Shown here one piece after another: positions 1-9,364 of a DNA stretch of 64,000 nt. The stretch is from Viridibacterium sediminicola. Its GTDB lineage: Bacteria; Pseudomonadota; Gammaproteobacteria; Burkholderiales; Rhodocyclaceae. Below the pieces are notes generated by a model, which saw only the letters and a program-made list of their open reading frames with translations, was not told the origin of the DNA and searched no databases. Numbering within the stretch: the stretch's first letter is position 1; every line of letters starts with the position of its first letter. A program made the translations under genes and the position numbers. Location: the NCBI RefSeq assembly GCF_039631295.1, contig NZ_JBDIVE010000005.1:62001-126000 (forward strand). The letters run 5' to 3'.

Positions 1-802
1 CTTGTCGGGCTTCCTGGTCCTGTCCGTCGAGCAGATACGCCAGCGCCAGATTCAAGCGTGCGGTGGGCAAGCCGGTCGCTCCCGCCTGCTTGAGCAGCCG
101 GATGCCCTCCGCCGAGTTGCCGCTGGACAGATGCGACAGGGCCAGATTATTGAGGACGCGAAAATCTGCGGGGTCCAGCGCGCTGGCACGTGCAAACATG
201 CTGCGTGCGTCTTCGTGTCGTCCCAGCGCGTCAAGAGCCACGCCTCTGGCGTTGAGCGCGGGAAGGTTGTCTGCATCCTGCTGGAGCACGCAATCGAAGT
301 CACGCAAGGCCTCTTCCGTTTGCCCCAGCGCCAGGCGTGCGCGCCCCAGTCCGCCGCACAAGGCAATCTGTGCGGCCGGCGAGAGCAGCTCGGCACTGCG
401 CTGCAACTCGCGGCGGGCACGCCCGAACAGCGCCAGGCTATCCTGGGAGGTCTGCACGATGGCTGCCGTACTGGCGTATTCGAGCAGTTCCAGCGGTTTG
501 AGCAACTGCTTGTGATCCAGTTGTGAATACACCTCGCTGGCGGCCTGGAAACTACCCTGATCACGCAGCACACGCGCCAGACGCAAACCTTCCGCCCGAC
601 GCATCTCCCCTTCCGCCGCCGCAGCCGCCGTGTTGTCCTGTTGCGAACGGCTGGGCGCGGCGCCAGGGAGTCCGGCCACACTGGCTGTAGCGGGCAGCGT
701 GCGACTGCTCAGCACCGTTGCATTGCGGACGGGAATTGCGCCGCAGCCTGCCAGCGCGAGGATCAGGAGCGGCAATGAAAGACGTACAAATAGCTTTTTC
801 AT
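1..802 (-). CDS. tadD: TadD-like TPR lipoprotein (partial, C-terminus beyond left edge)
   Basis: The frame opens at the ATG at 802 and stays open to the left edge (267 codons seen). The N-terminus is a lipoprotein signal: MKKLF, a hydrophobic stretch, then a lipobox LAGC with the lipidated Cys at residue 20. The rest is Ala/Leu-rich helical repeats of TPR type, for example the segment with ALNARGVALDALGRHEDA. TadD proteins are outer-membrane-associated TPR lipoproteins needed for Flp pilus assembly, probably by supporting the secretin. The ATG overlaps the tadC stop in an ATGA, implying translational coupling. As last gene seen of the Tad operon, it is called from domain type plus position. 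tadE/F/G-type pseudopilins may follow outside the window. Confidence 0.85.
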   Translation of the reverse strand, partial: MKKLFVRLSLPLLILALAGCGAIPVRNATVLSSRTLPATASVAGLPGAAPSRSQQDNTAAAAAEGEMRRAEGLRLARVLRDQGSFQAASEVYSQLDHKQLLKPLELLEYASTAAIVQTSQDSLALFGRARRELQRSAELLSPAAQIALCGGLGRARLALGQTEEALRDFDCVLQQDADNLPALNARGVALDALGRHEDARSMFARASALDPADFRVLNNLALSHLSSGNSAEGIRLLKQAGATGLPTARLNLALAYLLDGQDQEARQ

Positions 803-1737
803 GACATCAGGGAACGCATGACGCGCATCAGCGCAGGGGTGGCGACCAGTGCCACCACGGGTGGCAGGATCAGGGTCATCAGCGGCAGCGAAAGCTGCGC
901 AGGCAACTTGCCGGCACGCTCCTCCAGGCTGAGGATCAGCGTGCTGCGGCTTTCATCGGCGATGGTGCGCAGCGCTTGCGCCAGCGGCGTGCCATAGCGC
1001 TCGGCCTGGATCAGCGAAGACACCGTGCTCTCGACCGCCGCCACGCGCGTCCGCTCGGCCAGATGGTGCAGCGCCTGGGTCCGGTCGGGCAGCATTTGCA
1101 GCTCGGCACTGGTATAGGCAAGCTCCTCGGCCATCACCGGGGCACTCAGCGCCAGCTCGCGCGAGACCACCTTGAGAATGCGCGGGAAAGGCAAACCCGC
1201 CTCCGCGCAAATCACCATCAAGTCGAGCGCATCGGGCATGCTGCGCGTCAGGCTCTCGTGACGCCGGGCGGCACGCCGCTTGACCAGTAACTCAGGCAGC
1301 GTGCTACCGACGAACAAGGCCAGCAGTCCGACCGCCAGAGCGCTCATGCCGAAGTGGCTGGCGGGCGCAAACGGCCCCCACAGCGCAGCGATCAGGCACA
1401 GCAGGCCAGACGCATATTTCGCCAGCATCAGCAGCCCCAGCGCATCGCTGTGGTGCCAACCGGCCGTCCCCAGCAAGCGGCGCAGCGTGGCGCGATCCTG
1501 CTCGCTGCCGGCGATACGCTCGCCGAAAGTCGCAAGACGAGTGAGCCAGGGCGACAACACGGCCTGCTCCAGCGCGATCCCCTCACCCGAGGGGGTCAGC
1601 CCGGCGGCGGCGGAATCTTGCTGCAAGCGCTCACGCAGCGGATTGCGGGCCAGTTCGCGGCGCCACAGCAACACGCTTGCCGCCAGACTGCTGAGGAACA
1701 TGCCCAGCAGCACATTGAACAAGAAGTCTTCGCTCAT
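799..1737 (-). CDS. tadC: TadC, Flp pilus inner-membrane platform protein
   Basis: A 312-residue protein of the GspF/TadC family, with an N-terminal membrane helix (FLFNVLLGMFLSSLAASVLL), a further pair of helices around residues 95-130, the cytoplasmic T2SSF domain (DLMVICAEAGLPFP motif region) and a C-terminal helix. It forms the inner-membrane platform with TadB and is driven by the ATPase TadA. The ATG at 1737 is preferred to an upstream in-frame GTG at 1758 because a strong GAGGGG Shine-Dalgarno sits 6 nt before it and lies inside the longer alternative. It starts just after the tadB stop and overlaps tadD by 4 bp. Confidence 0.92.
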   Translation of the reverse strand: MSEDFLFNVLLGMFLSSLAASVLLWRRELARNPLRERLQQDSAAAGLTPSGEGIALEQAVLSPWLTRLATFGERIAGSEQDRATLRRLLGTAGWHHSDALGLLMLAKYASGLLCLIAALWGPFAPASHFGMSALAVGLLALFVGSTLPELLVKRRAARRHESLTRSMPDALDLMVICAEAGLPFPRILKVVSRELALSAPVMAEELAYTSAELQMLPDRTQALHHLAERTRVAAVESTVSSLIQAERYGTPLAQALRTIADESRSTLILSLEERAGKLPAQLSLPLMTLILPPVVALVATPALMRVMRSLMS

Positions 1738-1747
1738 ACGCAGCCCC

Positions 1748-2752
1748 TCAACCGACACGCCGAACCATCACGTGAGTGATCAACAAACCCAGGGCGACAC
1801 TGGCCAGCGCATAGGCACTGACCTTAAGGCCGGTCGGATCACTGAACATGAAACGGAAATCTGCCGGTGCGTTGAGGTACATGTAAGCCAGCACGCCGGG
1901 CACCAGCAAGGCCACGATCTTGGTCGAGGCGCGGGCCTCGGAGGTCTTGGCCATCACCTTCAGTTTCAGCTCGGCGCGTGCCCGCAGGGTGGCGGCCAGA
2001 CGTTCCAGCGTATCGCCAAGGCGTCCGCCAGACTCCTGGCTGATGATCAGAATGACCGCGAAGAAACGGTATTCGGCAAGCGGCACGCGCTGTGCCGAAG
2101 TCTGCACGACCTGGCGCAGCGGCAAGCCCAGGCGCAACCACTGGTCGATCTGATTGAATTCATCTGCCAAAGGGCCTGGCTGATTCGCTGCGGTGATCGC
2201 AAAAGCGCTGTGCAGGGGCACGCCGGCGCGGCAAATACGCGTAATGGCATCGATGCACTCGGGCAGATGACGCGCCAGTTCAAGCCTGTATTTGCCCATC
2301 GCCGCCTGGAAACTGAGCAACACAATGGCCAGCCAGCACAGCAGCCCGGAGCCAAAACCAGCCAATAGCGGCACCGGCGTCATCCGGCCCAGCAGCAGTC
2401 CCACAAAAGCGGCTGCCGCAGCACTCAAAACCAGACGCCGGCGCAAGCTGGGCAGCCAGCCGATGCGCTGCAAGTTCATGTAGAGCGCGTCGAGCAGCGC
2501 CGCGCCGCGCGGCCAGCGTGGCAAGCAGCGTTGCAGAACGGCGGGAAGCCAGGCCCGCTCCGCAGGCATGGCAATAGAATCATCCGCCTCCAGCACCGCC
2601 GTCGGCGCATCATGCAGCAGCTGCGCCTTCAGCGTCGCCAAGTGCTCGGCGATGGCGACTTCGCGGCGCTCGCGCGCACTGAGCGAGCGCACGGTAAAGA
2701 AAACGATGAAGACCAGCACGAACACCAGAAGCGTGAACAGATCCAGCATCAA
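1748..2752 (-). CDS. tadB: TadB, Flp pilus inner-membrane platform protein
   Basis: This 334-residue GspF-family protein is the partner of TadC. It has an N-terminal helix (FTLLVFVLVFIVFFTV), a basic cytoplasmic stretch, a helix pair near residues 105-150, the T2SSF domain containing ECIDAITRICRAGVPLHSA and ESGGRLGDTLERLA, and two C-terminal helices. It is expected to sit in the inner membrane as the base of the Tad machine. The start ATG overlaps the tadA stop by 4 bp, so the two are probably translationally coupled. Confidence 0.93.
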   Translation of the reverse strand: MMLDLFTLLVFVLVFIVFFTVRSLSARERREVAIAEHLATLKAQLLHDAPTAVLEADDSIAMPAERAWLPAVLQRCLPRWPRGAALLDALYMNLQRIGWLPSLRRRLVLSAAAAAFVGLLLGRMTPVPLLAGFGSGLLCWLAIVLLSFQAAMGKYRLELARHLPECIDAITRICRAGVPLHSAFAITAANQPGPLADEFNQIDQWLRLGLPLRQVVQTSAQRVPLAEYRFFAVILIISQESGGRLGDTLERLAATLRARAELKLKVMAKTSEARASTKIVALLVPGVLAYMYLNAPADFRFMFSDPTGLKVSAYALASVALGLLITHVMVRRVG

Positions 2753-4203
2753 GCGCCTCCCATTTCGAAGAGATGGCCCTTCTCGGTGTAGAAATTGGGA
2801 CGCAGACCACTCCCCAGATGCTCGCCGACGAGTTTGCCGCCGGCGCTGAAGCTGCGCGTCTTGAAATAGAACAATTCCTGCGTCTGGATGACTTCCTCTT
2901 CCATGCCGCAGACCTCGACGATGGACACCAGACGGCGAGCGCCGTCACGCATGCGTTCGATCTGCACGATCAGGTCGACCGCGCTGGCGATCTGGCGGCG
3001 GATCGCCGCCAAGGGCAGCTGCATATTGGCCATCATCACCATGTTTTCCAGCCGAGCCAGCGCGTCACGCGGCGTGTTGGCGTGCACCGTGCATAGCGAG
3101 CCGTCGTGGCCGGTATTCATCGCCTGCAGCATGTCAAAGCATTCACCACCACGCACTTCGCCGAGAATGATGCGGTCGGGCCGCATGCGCAGCGCATTTT
3201 TGAGCAGATCGCGCTGATCAATGCGTCCGCCGCCCTCCGCGCTCTCGGGGCGAGTTTCCAGGCGTACCGTGTGGACTTGCTGGAGCTGCAGTTCAGCGGC
3301 GTCTTCAATGGTCACGATGCGCTCGGCCTCGCTGATCTTCTGCGACAAGGCATTGAGCAGCGTGGTTTTGCCCGCGCCGGTGCCGCCCGAGACGATGACA
3401 TTGAGCCGCGCTTCCATCGCACGACGCAGCAACAGCGCCATCTCCACCGACATCGCGCCGCGCTCGGCCAGCGATTCCAGCGACAGCTCACGGCGCATGA
3501 ATTTGCGAATCGAGATGGTGGTGCCATCCAGTGCCAGCGGATGGGTAATCACATTGACCCGGCTGCCATCCGGCAATCGGGCATCGACCATCGGATTGGC
3601 TTCGTCGATGCGGCGTCCCACCCGTGCGGCAATACGCTGTGCGGTGTTGAAGACGTGCTCTTCATCGATGAAGGTGATCGGCGTCAGCTCCAGCTTGCCG
3701 AAGCGCTCGACGAAAACCTGGTTGGCGCCATTGATCAAAATGTCATTCACGCTGTCATCGGCAAGCAAAGGCTCGACCGGTCCGATGCCAACCATCTCGT
3801 CGAGCATCTGGCGCGCAATCAGGCTTTCTTCCTGAGCGGCCAGTTGCAGGCGCTGCTCATCGCAGATCCGGCGAATCAGCGCGTCAATCTGCGCTTGCAG
3901 GCGATCGCGTGGCGTCGCCGCAGCCTTCATCGGATCGATCTGTTCAAACAAGGCCGTGCGGATCAGCCGGCGCTGCGCTTGCTGCTCGCTGTTGACCGCG
4001 CCACGCGCCATCGACTCGGTACGCAACGATGGGGGCGCGGGCTCCACAGCCGCTGCGCGCGCTGCGGCGGGCTGCGGCGTGCCCTTGGCCGGCGCAGATG
4101 GGCGTGTACTGGCCGGTGGGACAGGCGCAATCGCATGCGGCGACACCTGGGCTTCAGCGGCATGGGCCTGCGGACGAGAATGGGGAGATTTGCGCGGCAG
4201 CAT
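2749..4203 (-). CDS. tadA: TadA/CpaF secretion ATPase of the Tad system
   Basis: A 484-residue CpaF-type ATPase that powers assembly (and in some systems retraction) of Flp pili. The first 75 residues are Pro/Ala-rich and low in complexity. The catalytic half carries a Walker A GGTGAGKT at about 273-280, an Asp-box region near EDAAELQL, a Walker B stretch RPDRIILGEVRG at about 341-352 and a His-box region GHDGSLCTVHANTPRDAL. The length fits the family. It is the fourth of six assembly genes in tight array (tadZ-tadA-tadB-tadC-tadD) and is coupled to tadB by a 4-bp overlap. Confidence 0.96.
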   Translation of the reverse strand: MLPRKSPHSRPQAHAAEAQVSPHAIAPVPPASTRPSAPAKGTPQPAAARAAAVEPAPPSLRTESMARGAVNSEQQAQRRLIRTALFEQIDPMKAAATPRDRLQAQIDALIRRICDEQRLQLAAQEESLIARQMLDEMVGIGPVEPLLADDSVNDILINGANQVFVERFGKLELTPITFIDEEHVFNTAQRIAARVGRRIDEANPMVDARLPDGSRVNVITHPLALDGTTISIRKFMRRELSLESLAERGAMSVEMALLLRRAMEARLNVIVSGGTGAGKTTLLNALSQKISEAERIVTIEDAAELQLQQVHTVRLETRPESAEGGGRIDQRDLLKNALRMRPDRIILGEVRGGECFDMLQAMNTGHDGSLCTVHANTPRDALARLENMVMMANMQLPLAAIRRQIASAVDLIVQIERMRDGARRLVSIVEVCGMEEEVIQTQELFYFKTRSFSAGGKLVGEHLGSGLRPNFYTEKGHLFEMGGA

Positions 4204-4230
4204 CGTGGGCCTTCTCTTTCTGTGGCGTGC

Positions 4231-5487
4231 TCAGGAATACGAATGGCGCTTGGCCGCGTTAGGCAGCAGCTTCTGCAACCAGCCCGCGCGAACAGGCGCC
4301 GCCCGCTGCGGCGCACGTCCGAGCACGCTGTCGGCCAGTCCCAGCACGGCTTGCGCAAAGCCGGAATGACTGGCCGGGTCCAGCGGCCCCTTGAGCAGGC
4401 TGTCAGCGAGGCTGGAGCCCGCATAAGGCAGCTGGCAATCGATGCGGCGACCGATGAATTCCTCAAACTGCGCCTGCGTCAGCGGCGCCGCGCCGGCCGG
4501 CCGCGTCGGGTTGAGGACCAGGAGCAGGCGCTGGCCCGAGCGTTCGTCGCCAAAGCGCTGTACCAGGCGATGCACATGACGGGCCGACTGCACATTCAGT
4601 TCGCAGAGCAGCAGGCGCACATCGGCGTGATCGAGGACTTCGGCAACGCCTTCGGTATGACAGCTGGGCATATCCCAGATCACCAGCGAGAACAGCTGGG
4701 TCAGCGCGCCCCCCAGCTCCAGCACACGCTCGGGATCAACCCTCAGGTGCGGCGCCGGACGCTGCGCCAGCAAGTGCAAGCGCTGCGGCACCCCACCACT
4801 GAGCGCGGGCGGCAAGCTGCGCAGGCTGCGTTGCAACATGCGCGGGTCGATCTCCGGCGCCGCCAACAAGGCGGCCAGCCCGGCGTCGGCGTCGGTGCCC
4901 AGCAAGAGCGGCAGATCGCCCTTGCTACGATCAAAATCCACCAGCACGCAGGGCATCTGGCGCTGCCCGGCGATCAGCTGCCCCAAGGCTGCTGCAATGC
5001 AGCTGCAACCGGCACCGCCGCTGGCGCCGACGATGGCGACGGTGCGTCCGCCTGGCAAGCGCTCACCCATGCCAAGCGGAATCCCGTTGGCGGCACGCTC
5101 CAAGGTGTTTGCCAGCAGACTCAGGCGCAAGGGCTTGAGCAGATAGTCCACCGCACCGGCCTGCAGCAGCTGACGGTAGAAATCCACATCCTGTGCATCG
5201 CCTACCGCAATGATCCGGGTCGCCGGACCATATGCCGCAGCCAGCTCAGCCATCGCCTGCAAGGGATGCGCCTCAGCCGCCAGATCCACCAGCAAGATGC
5301 CGGGCAGGACATTGCTGGCCGCCCAGGCAAGCGCCTCGGGCACGCCACCGACCTGCAAGGCCTGAGGTACGCGCTGCAAGCGCTGTAACAGATCGCCCAG
5401 CGCCGCGTACTCGGGCGCCGCCACAAAGGCCACCAAGCTGTCTGCCGCGCTACGCTCACTGGCCGCTGAATTCGAGCTCATGTTCAT
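4231..5487 (-). CDS. tadZ: TadZ/CpaE pilus localisation ATPase-like protein
   Basis: A 418-residue protein with an N-terminal receiver-like domain (about 15-125, including PGILLVDLA and YLLKPLRLS) followed by a MinD/ParA-like domain from about 145. TadZ proteins place the Tad machine in the cell, often at the pole. The P-loop region at 154-163 reads GASGGAGCSC and lacks the usual Lys, as in other TadZ proteins with atypical Walker A motifs. A MinD-like VLVDFDRSKGDLPLLLG follows. The start at 5487 is supported by AAGGA 6 nt upstream. It lies 2 bp after the cpaD stop. Confidence 0.88.
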   Translation of the reverse strand: MNMSSNSAASERSAADSLVAFVAAPEYAALGDLLQRLQRVPQALQVGGVPEALAWAASNVLPGILLVDLAAEAHPLQAMAELAAAYGPATRIIAVGDAQDVDFYRQLLQAGAVDYLLKPLRLSLLANTLERAANGIPLGMGERLPGGRTVAIVGASGGAGCSCIAAALGQLIAGQRQMPCVLVDFDRSKGDLPLLLGTDADAGLAALLAAPEIDPRMLQRSLRSLPPALSGGVPQRLHLLAQRPAPHLRVDPERVLELGGALTQLFSLVIWDMPSCHTEGVAEVLDHADVRLLLCELNVQSARHVHRLVQRFGDERSGQRLLLVLNPTRPAGAAPLTQAQFEEFIGRRIDCQLPYAGSSLADSLLKGPLDPASHSGFAQAVLGLADSVLGRAPQRAAPVRAGWLQKLLPNAAKRHSYS

Positions 5488-5489
5488 GC

Positions 5490-6194
5490 TCAGTCCTTGA
5501 AGTCGAGGTCAATCAGGTCGCGGGTATCGCCTTCCTGATAGCGCGTCACGGCGGCAACAGCCGCTGCACCATTGGCGCTGTCCAGCGTGCGTGGGCGCAT
5601 CAGGTCGCGGGGGTCGCTGACCATCGCCGCCAGGTTGGCGCGCGTCGCGCAGCCCAGGCGGCCGACACCGTCGTAGGGGCGCAGCATGAGCTGATCTGGC
5701 TGTGCCACACGGCATTCAGGCAGGCTGACCACCATGGCTTCCGATTGCAGCTCCAAGTCCCAAGTGTTGTCCTGCGCCTCTTTGAGGCGCGCAGCCTCCA
5801 CAGGACGAGGCTTCACGATGGGCTGTCGTGCACCACTGCGCAGCAGCGCCTGCGCCAGGCGCTGGGCCAGTGCCTCGCCACGCGCATTAAAAGGGGTGAT
5901 GCTCAGGGTCTGTAAGGGCAGCCGTCCCTGGCTGAACAGCATGCGGTTTGCCTCTGCCAGGGATTGCGGGGTCAGTCCATGTCCATCCTCAGCCACTCGG
6001 AGCGCCAGGGCTACGGCGCGGGGAGCGACCACCGGTGAAGGCAGTGGGGCATTGCCAATAGATTCCATGCGCATGCGATTCAAGGGTGTCTCGCATGCGG
6101 ACAGGCCGATCACCAGCAGCGCACCGAGCAGCCAGCTTCGCGCGTAGTGCGGACTTGGCAGACCTGAGTCAGATGTCGGGAAGTCGCGTTTCAT
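5490..6194 (-). CDS. cpaD: CpaD-like pilus assembly lipoprotein
   Basis: This 234-residue protein has a signal sequence ending in a lipobox-like LSAC (Cys at about 34), so it is probably an outer-membrane lipoprotein. The body fits the CpaD/RcpB-like family: a conserved C-terminal CATRANLAAMVSDPRDLMRPR segment is characteristic of CpaD (GCATQ.NLAAMVADPRDL type). CpaD is associated with the CpaC/RcpA secretin. It lies between the secretin gene and tadZ, its usual place. Confidence 0.85.
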   Translation of the reverse strand: MKRDFPTSDSGLPSPHYARSWLLGALLVIGLSACETPLNRMRMESIGNAPLPSPVVAPRAVALALRVAEDGHGLTPQSLAEANRMLFSQGRLPLQTLSITPFNARGEALAQRLAQALLRSGARQPIVKPRPVEAARLKEAQDNTWDLELQSEAMVVSLPECRVAQPDQLMLRPYDGVGRLGCATRANLAAMVSDPRDLMRPRTLDSANGAAAVAAVTRYQEGDTRDLIDLDFKD

Positions 6195-6215
6195 GATTTC
6201 AGGGCTCCTGCGGAA

Positions 6216-7661
6216 TCAGTAGAGATAGCCAGCGCTACCCGACTCGGGCACCGTGGTATCGATAGAAGGAATGCCTCTGTTCGTGGCCTGCAGCGTTTGT
6301 GGCGATACCGGATCGACCACCTGGGCAGTGACCAGCAACACCAGCTCGGACTCTTTGGCCTGAGTCATTTCATGCTCGAACAGGCGGCCCAGCCAGGGAA
6401 TGCGCGAGAGCCCGGGCACGCCGCTGATCTGCTGCGCGCTGGTACTGCGCAACATGCCGGCCAGCGCAAAGCTCTGCCCGCTGGCCAGCTCGACGGTCGT
6501 GTCGGCACGCCGTACCGTGAAAGCTGGAATGGTGGTTCCACCATCGAGTACAACCTGGCCCTCGGAACTGAGCTCACTCACCTCCGGGGCGATATGCAGG
6601 CTGATCCGATTGGCCGACAGCAAGGTCGGTGTCATACGCAGGATCACACCGTAGGACTTGTAGTCGATCTGCACATTGTTGTTGGTGATGACGACGATCG
6701 GCACCTCTCCCCCCGCAGCAAAAGCCGCACTCTCACCGGACATCGCAGTGAGATTCGGCTCTGCCAGCACGGTCGCCATACCTTGCGCAGACAGCGCGGA
6801 CAGCAAGCCCCCCAAAGAGAACGAACCGCGTCGCACGACCGTACCGCCAATGGCCGCACCGCCCGTCACCGAGCTGGGCATCAGCGCGGTATAGCCCCCT
6901 CCATTCATAGCGGTGAACACGCCGGAGGCATTACCAACACCCATCGTCGCGCCGTCCAGCACCGTGGCCCAGTTGAATCCCAGCTCATGGGACAAAGAGC
7001 GCGACACCTCAACCACCCGCACCTGGATGTTGATCTGCGAGGAAAGCTCGACTTTCAGCTGATTGATGACGCTACTGCCCTGTGCGCTACGGGCTGCGCC
7101 GGAGGTCTTGCCATTGCCGTCCAGATAAGCCTGAACCTGTTCGACCACCTGGGCCGCCTCAATCGGCGTGCGCACCTTGCCACGCACAATCATGCGGTCA
7201 TTGACCGAGGGCTCCAATTCCACCTGTGCATCGGGTACGGCACGCGAGATCTGTTCGCGCAAGGCATCAAGATTGTGCTCGGACACTACACGCAAGGCCG
7301 CAACCACCTCATCCTTGGCGTCCAGCGCATACAGCGTGGTAGTGCCGACACTCTCGCCAAACACGAACAGACTGCTCGGCGAAGGCATCTGGAAACTCGC
7401 TATCTTGGGATCCGCCACCAGCACCTTGGCTGCCGCACGCGGCAGTTGCAACAGACTGCCTTCGCGCACACGGACGCGCACCTGTCCCTGCTCGGCAACC
7501 TGGCGCACACTGGCGGGCAGGCGCGATGCCGCCCCATTGACGACAACCGCAGAGGGAGCCATTTCTGCCGCGACGGCAGCGCCGCAAAATGCTGCTCCCG
7601 AGACGGCCACAGCGCACAGCGACAGACAGGAAATACGTCTAGGAATGGACTGAGAGTTCAT
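6216..7661 (-). CDS. cpaC: CpaC/RcpA outer-membrane secretin of the Tad system
   Basis: This is the outer-membrane channel for the Flp pilus. From ATG 7661 it has 481 residues: a Sec signal peptide with a likely AVA-AE cleavage, an N-terminal pilus-formation domain (VRVREGSLLQLPRAAAKVLVADP region), a BON-type domain (LREQISRAVPDAQVELEP), and the secretin domain with LAEPNLTAMSGESAAF and the C-terminal VPGLSRIPWLGRLFEHE signature. An in-frame ATG at 7691 would add ten residues. Neither start has a strong Shine-Dalgarno; the shorter one gives the better signal peptide. cpaB lies 118 bp upstream and cpaD 21 bp downstream. Confidence 0.92.
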   Translation of the reverse strand: MNSQSIPRRISCLSLCAVAVSGAAFCGAAVAAEMAPSAVVVNGAASRLPASVRQVAEQGQVRVRVREGSLLQLPRAAAKVLVADPKIASFQMPSPSSLFVFGESVGTTTLYALDAKDEVVAALRVVSEHNLDALREQISRAVPDAQVELEPSVNDRMIVRGKVRTPIEAAQVVEQVQAYLDGNGKTSGAARSAQGSSVINQLKVELSSQINIQVRVVEVSRSLSHELGFNWATVLDGATMGVGNASGVFTAMNGGGYTALMPSSVTGGAAIGGTVVRRGSFSLGGLLSALSAQGMATVLAEPNLTAMSGESAAFAAGGEVPIVVITNNNVQIDYKSYGVILRMTPTLLSANRISLHIAPEVSELSSEGQVVLDGGTTIPAFTVRRADTTVELASGQSFALAGMLRSTSAQQISGVPGLSRIPWLGRLFEHEMTQAKESELVLLVTAQVVDPVSPQTLQATNRGIPSIDTTVPESGSAGYLY

Positions 7662-7779
7662 GAGACCACGCAACTTGTATTTGTTTGTCATATAAAAAAG
7701 ACATGCTCAGTCAAGCTGGACACACATCCGCAATCAAAAATAGAAATGTCCGACTTCGGACGCCGCGCGAGAACTGCGC

Positions 7780-8736
7780 TCAGAAACTGATGGCGCCTTG
7801 CTGGGTCCCCTGATAAGTCTTCACCGTGACGCTGCTGCCGCTTCGCCCTGCGCCCTGGAAAATCTCGGTCGCATCTGCGAGCCGTGTCACACGCCGCGCG
7901 CCGCTTGCCGTGCCGGCTTGCGCCGTAGCAGACCCGTCCTGCCCCGGCAAATCCTCCTTTGTGCCACGCAAGGCCACCTGCAAGGTACCCACTTCACGCG
8001 CAACCGCCAGCCGCTCCGCGGCTTCAGGCGTCACTTCCAGGGTCAGGGTTTCATACACCTGGCGGCCCGGCGTCGTACGCACGGCCTTGGCCTTGCCATC
8101 GCGCTCAGGCTCTTCCGGCACCACCACCGGCGCGATACTCTCTACGCTGTTGTTGAGCGCCAACACCCTCACTCGACGCAGAATGGTCTGCGCCGCCAAG
8201 GAGGCCAGCGGACTGCTCGACGCAGTGGACAGCTGGGTACCGCGCTCAAGGCTCAGAATGACATCGACCCAGTCGCCCGCCGACACCAGGCCGGCATTGC
8301 TGGCCACGGCACTGGTCGGAATCGATACAGCACGCATACCCGGCGCGAGCACCGCCGAAATAAAGCCCGGCTCACCCGCACGGACCAGTGCATCGCGCGT
8401 CAGCACCTCTCCCGCATGCAGCGCGCGACGCGGTGTCGCACCGTACACACCGCGCTCAACAGCCAACCCATCACCATCGCTGCGCACTGACAAATGACTC
8501 GCCCGCAGATCACTCTCCGGTACATCTTTCCACGCCAGCACGCCGCCATTGATGAATTCGCCCGGCAGCAGATCGCGCTGCGCGCTCAGCACGCGAAAAA
8601 CAACGGGGCGCGCCGCCGGCACTTCCTTGACAATCGTCACCGGCGGTGGCGGCCGCATCAAGGCCCGCGCCACCAGCGCCGTCGCCGTGGCTATCGCCAG
8701 AGCGCCCGTCAACAACACAATCGACTTGCTTTTCAC
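7780..8736 (-). CDS. cpaB: CpaB/RcpC Flp pilus assembly protein (SAF domain)
   Basis: A 318-residue protein with one N-terminal membrane anchor (SIVLLTGALAIATATALVA) and a SAF domain (RDLLPGEFINGGVLAWKDV), then the RcpC domain including GMRAVSIPTSAVASNAGLVS and GDWVDVILS. It is a periplasmic accessory protein of the secretin complex. The start is set at the GTG at 8736 because AGGAGAG lies 5-6 nt upstream. An upstream in-frame start at 8769 would place this Shine-Dalgarno within the gene. Confidence 0.92.
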   Translation of the reverse strand: MKSKSIVLLTGALAIATATALVARALMRPPPPVTIVKEVPAARPVVFRVLSAQRDLLPGEFINGGVLAWKDVPESDLRASHLSVRSDGDGLAVERGVYGATPRRALHAGEVLTRDALVRAGEPGFISAVLAPGMRAVSIPTSAVASNAGLVSAGDWVDVILSLERGTQLSTASSSPLASLAAQTILRRVRVLALNNSVESIAPVVVPEEPERDGKAKAVRTTPGRQVYETLTLEVTPEAAERLAVAREVGTLQVALRGTKEDLPGQDGSATAQAGTASGARRVTRLADATEIFQGAGRSGSSVTVKTYQGTQQGAISF

Positions 8737-8795
8737 TTGTTCTCTCCTACACACCGGCACCGCCAGCACTCAGGCTGGCCATGCCGCAAACCCCA

Positions 8796-9347
8796 TCACC
8801 CGAGATACAGCATGCAAGCCGCGCCGGCTGCGATCGCCAAACCATATGGAATACCCTGGGGCGACGAGCCCCCCAATACCACTGGCACCGGCATCAATAA
8901 GCTCGGCCAGTAGAGCGCCAAGGCCTGAGAAAAACCCAGCACAGCACGCGCCAGCCATAGCTCAAAAACGCGCAGCAGCGGCAAGGCCAAAGCGAGGACA
9001 CCACCGACCATCGAGGTCACAAGCAGGAAGTTCAGCCCCTGATCACCGAACCACAAACTCAGCACAGCCATCAGCTTCACATCCCCGGCCCCGACCCAGC
9101 GCACGACAAACAAGCCGAGCCCTACCAGCAGCACCGCCAAGGCCGTCAGCACGCCGCACAGCAAACTCGTCGACCAGATCGTCGTATCACCACTACAAGC
9201 ACGCCACACCAGCCCCGCCAGCCAAACTGCGAGCAAGCCGAGCACCAGCCCGTTGCTGATTCGTCGATAAAGCAGATCTGAAATCACCACCCAGATCAGG
9301 GCAGCGATCAATAGCCAGGTAGCAGACGCCGCGAACACGAGGGGCAA
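8796..9347 (-). CDS. tadV: TadV/CpaA prepilin peptidase
   Basis: This 183-residue polytopic membrane protein is an aspartic prepilin peptidase of the short CpaA/TadV type, lacking the N-terminal methylase domain of PilD. The two catalytic aspartates are visible: Asp24 in ISDLLYRRISN and Asp89 in the GAGDVKLM (GxGD) motif. It cleaves the leader of the Flp pilin encoded 17 bp upstream and of any pseudopilins. Length and spacing of motifs fit the family. Confidence 0.94.
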   Translation of the reverse strand: MPLVFAASATWLLIAALIWVVISDLLYRRISNGLVLGLLAVWLAGLVWRACSGDTTIWSTSLLCGVLTALAVLLVGLGLFVVRWVGAGDVKLMAVLSLWFGDQGLNFLLVTSMVGGVLALALPLLRVFELWLARAVLGFSQALALYWPSLLMPVPVVLGGSSPQGIPYGLAIAAGAACMLYLG

Positions 9348-9364
9348 TCCTCAGTCACCAACAA

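Noticed and set aside
3106..5388. A 760-codon plus-strand open frame opposite tadA and tadZ
   Set aside because: It lies antisense to two well-supported genes, has Arg/Gln/His-rich sequence typical of shadow frames in GC-rich DNA and no family motif.
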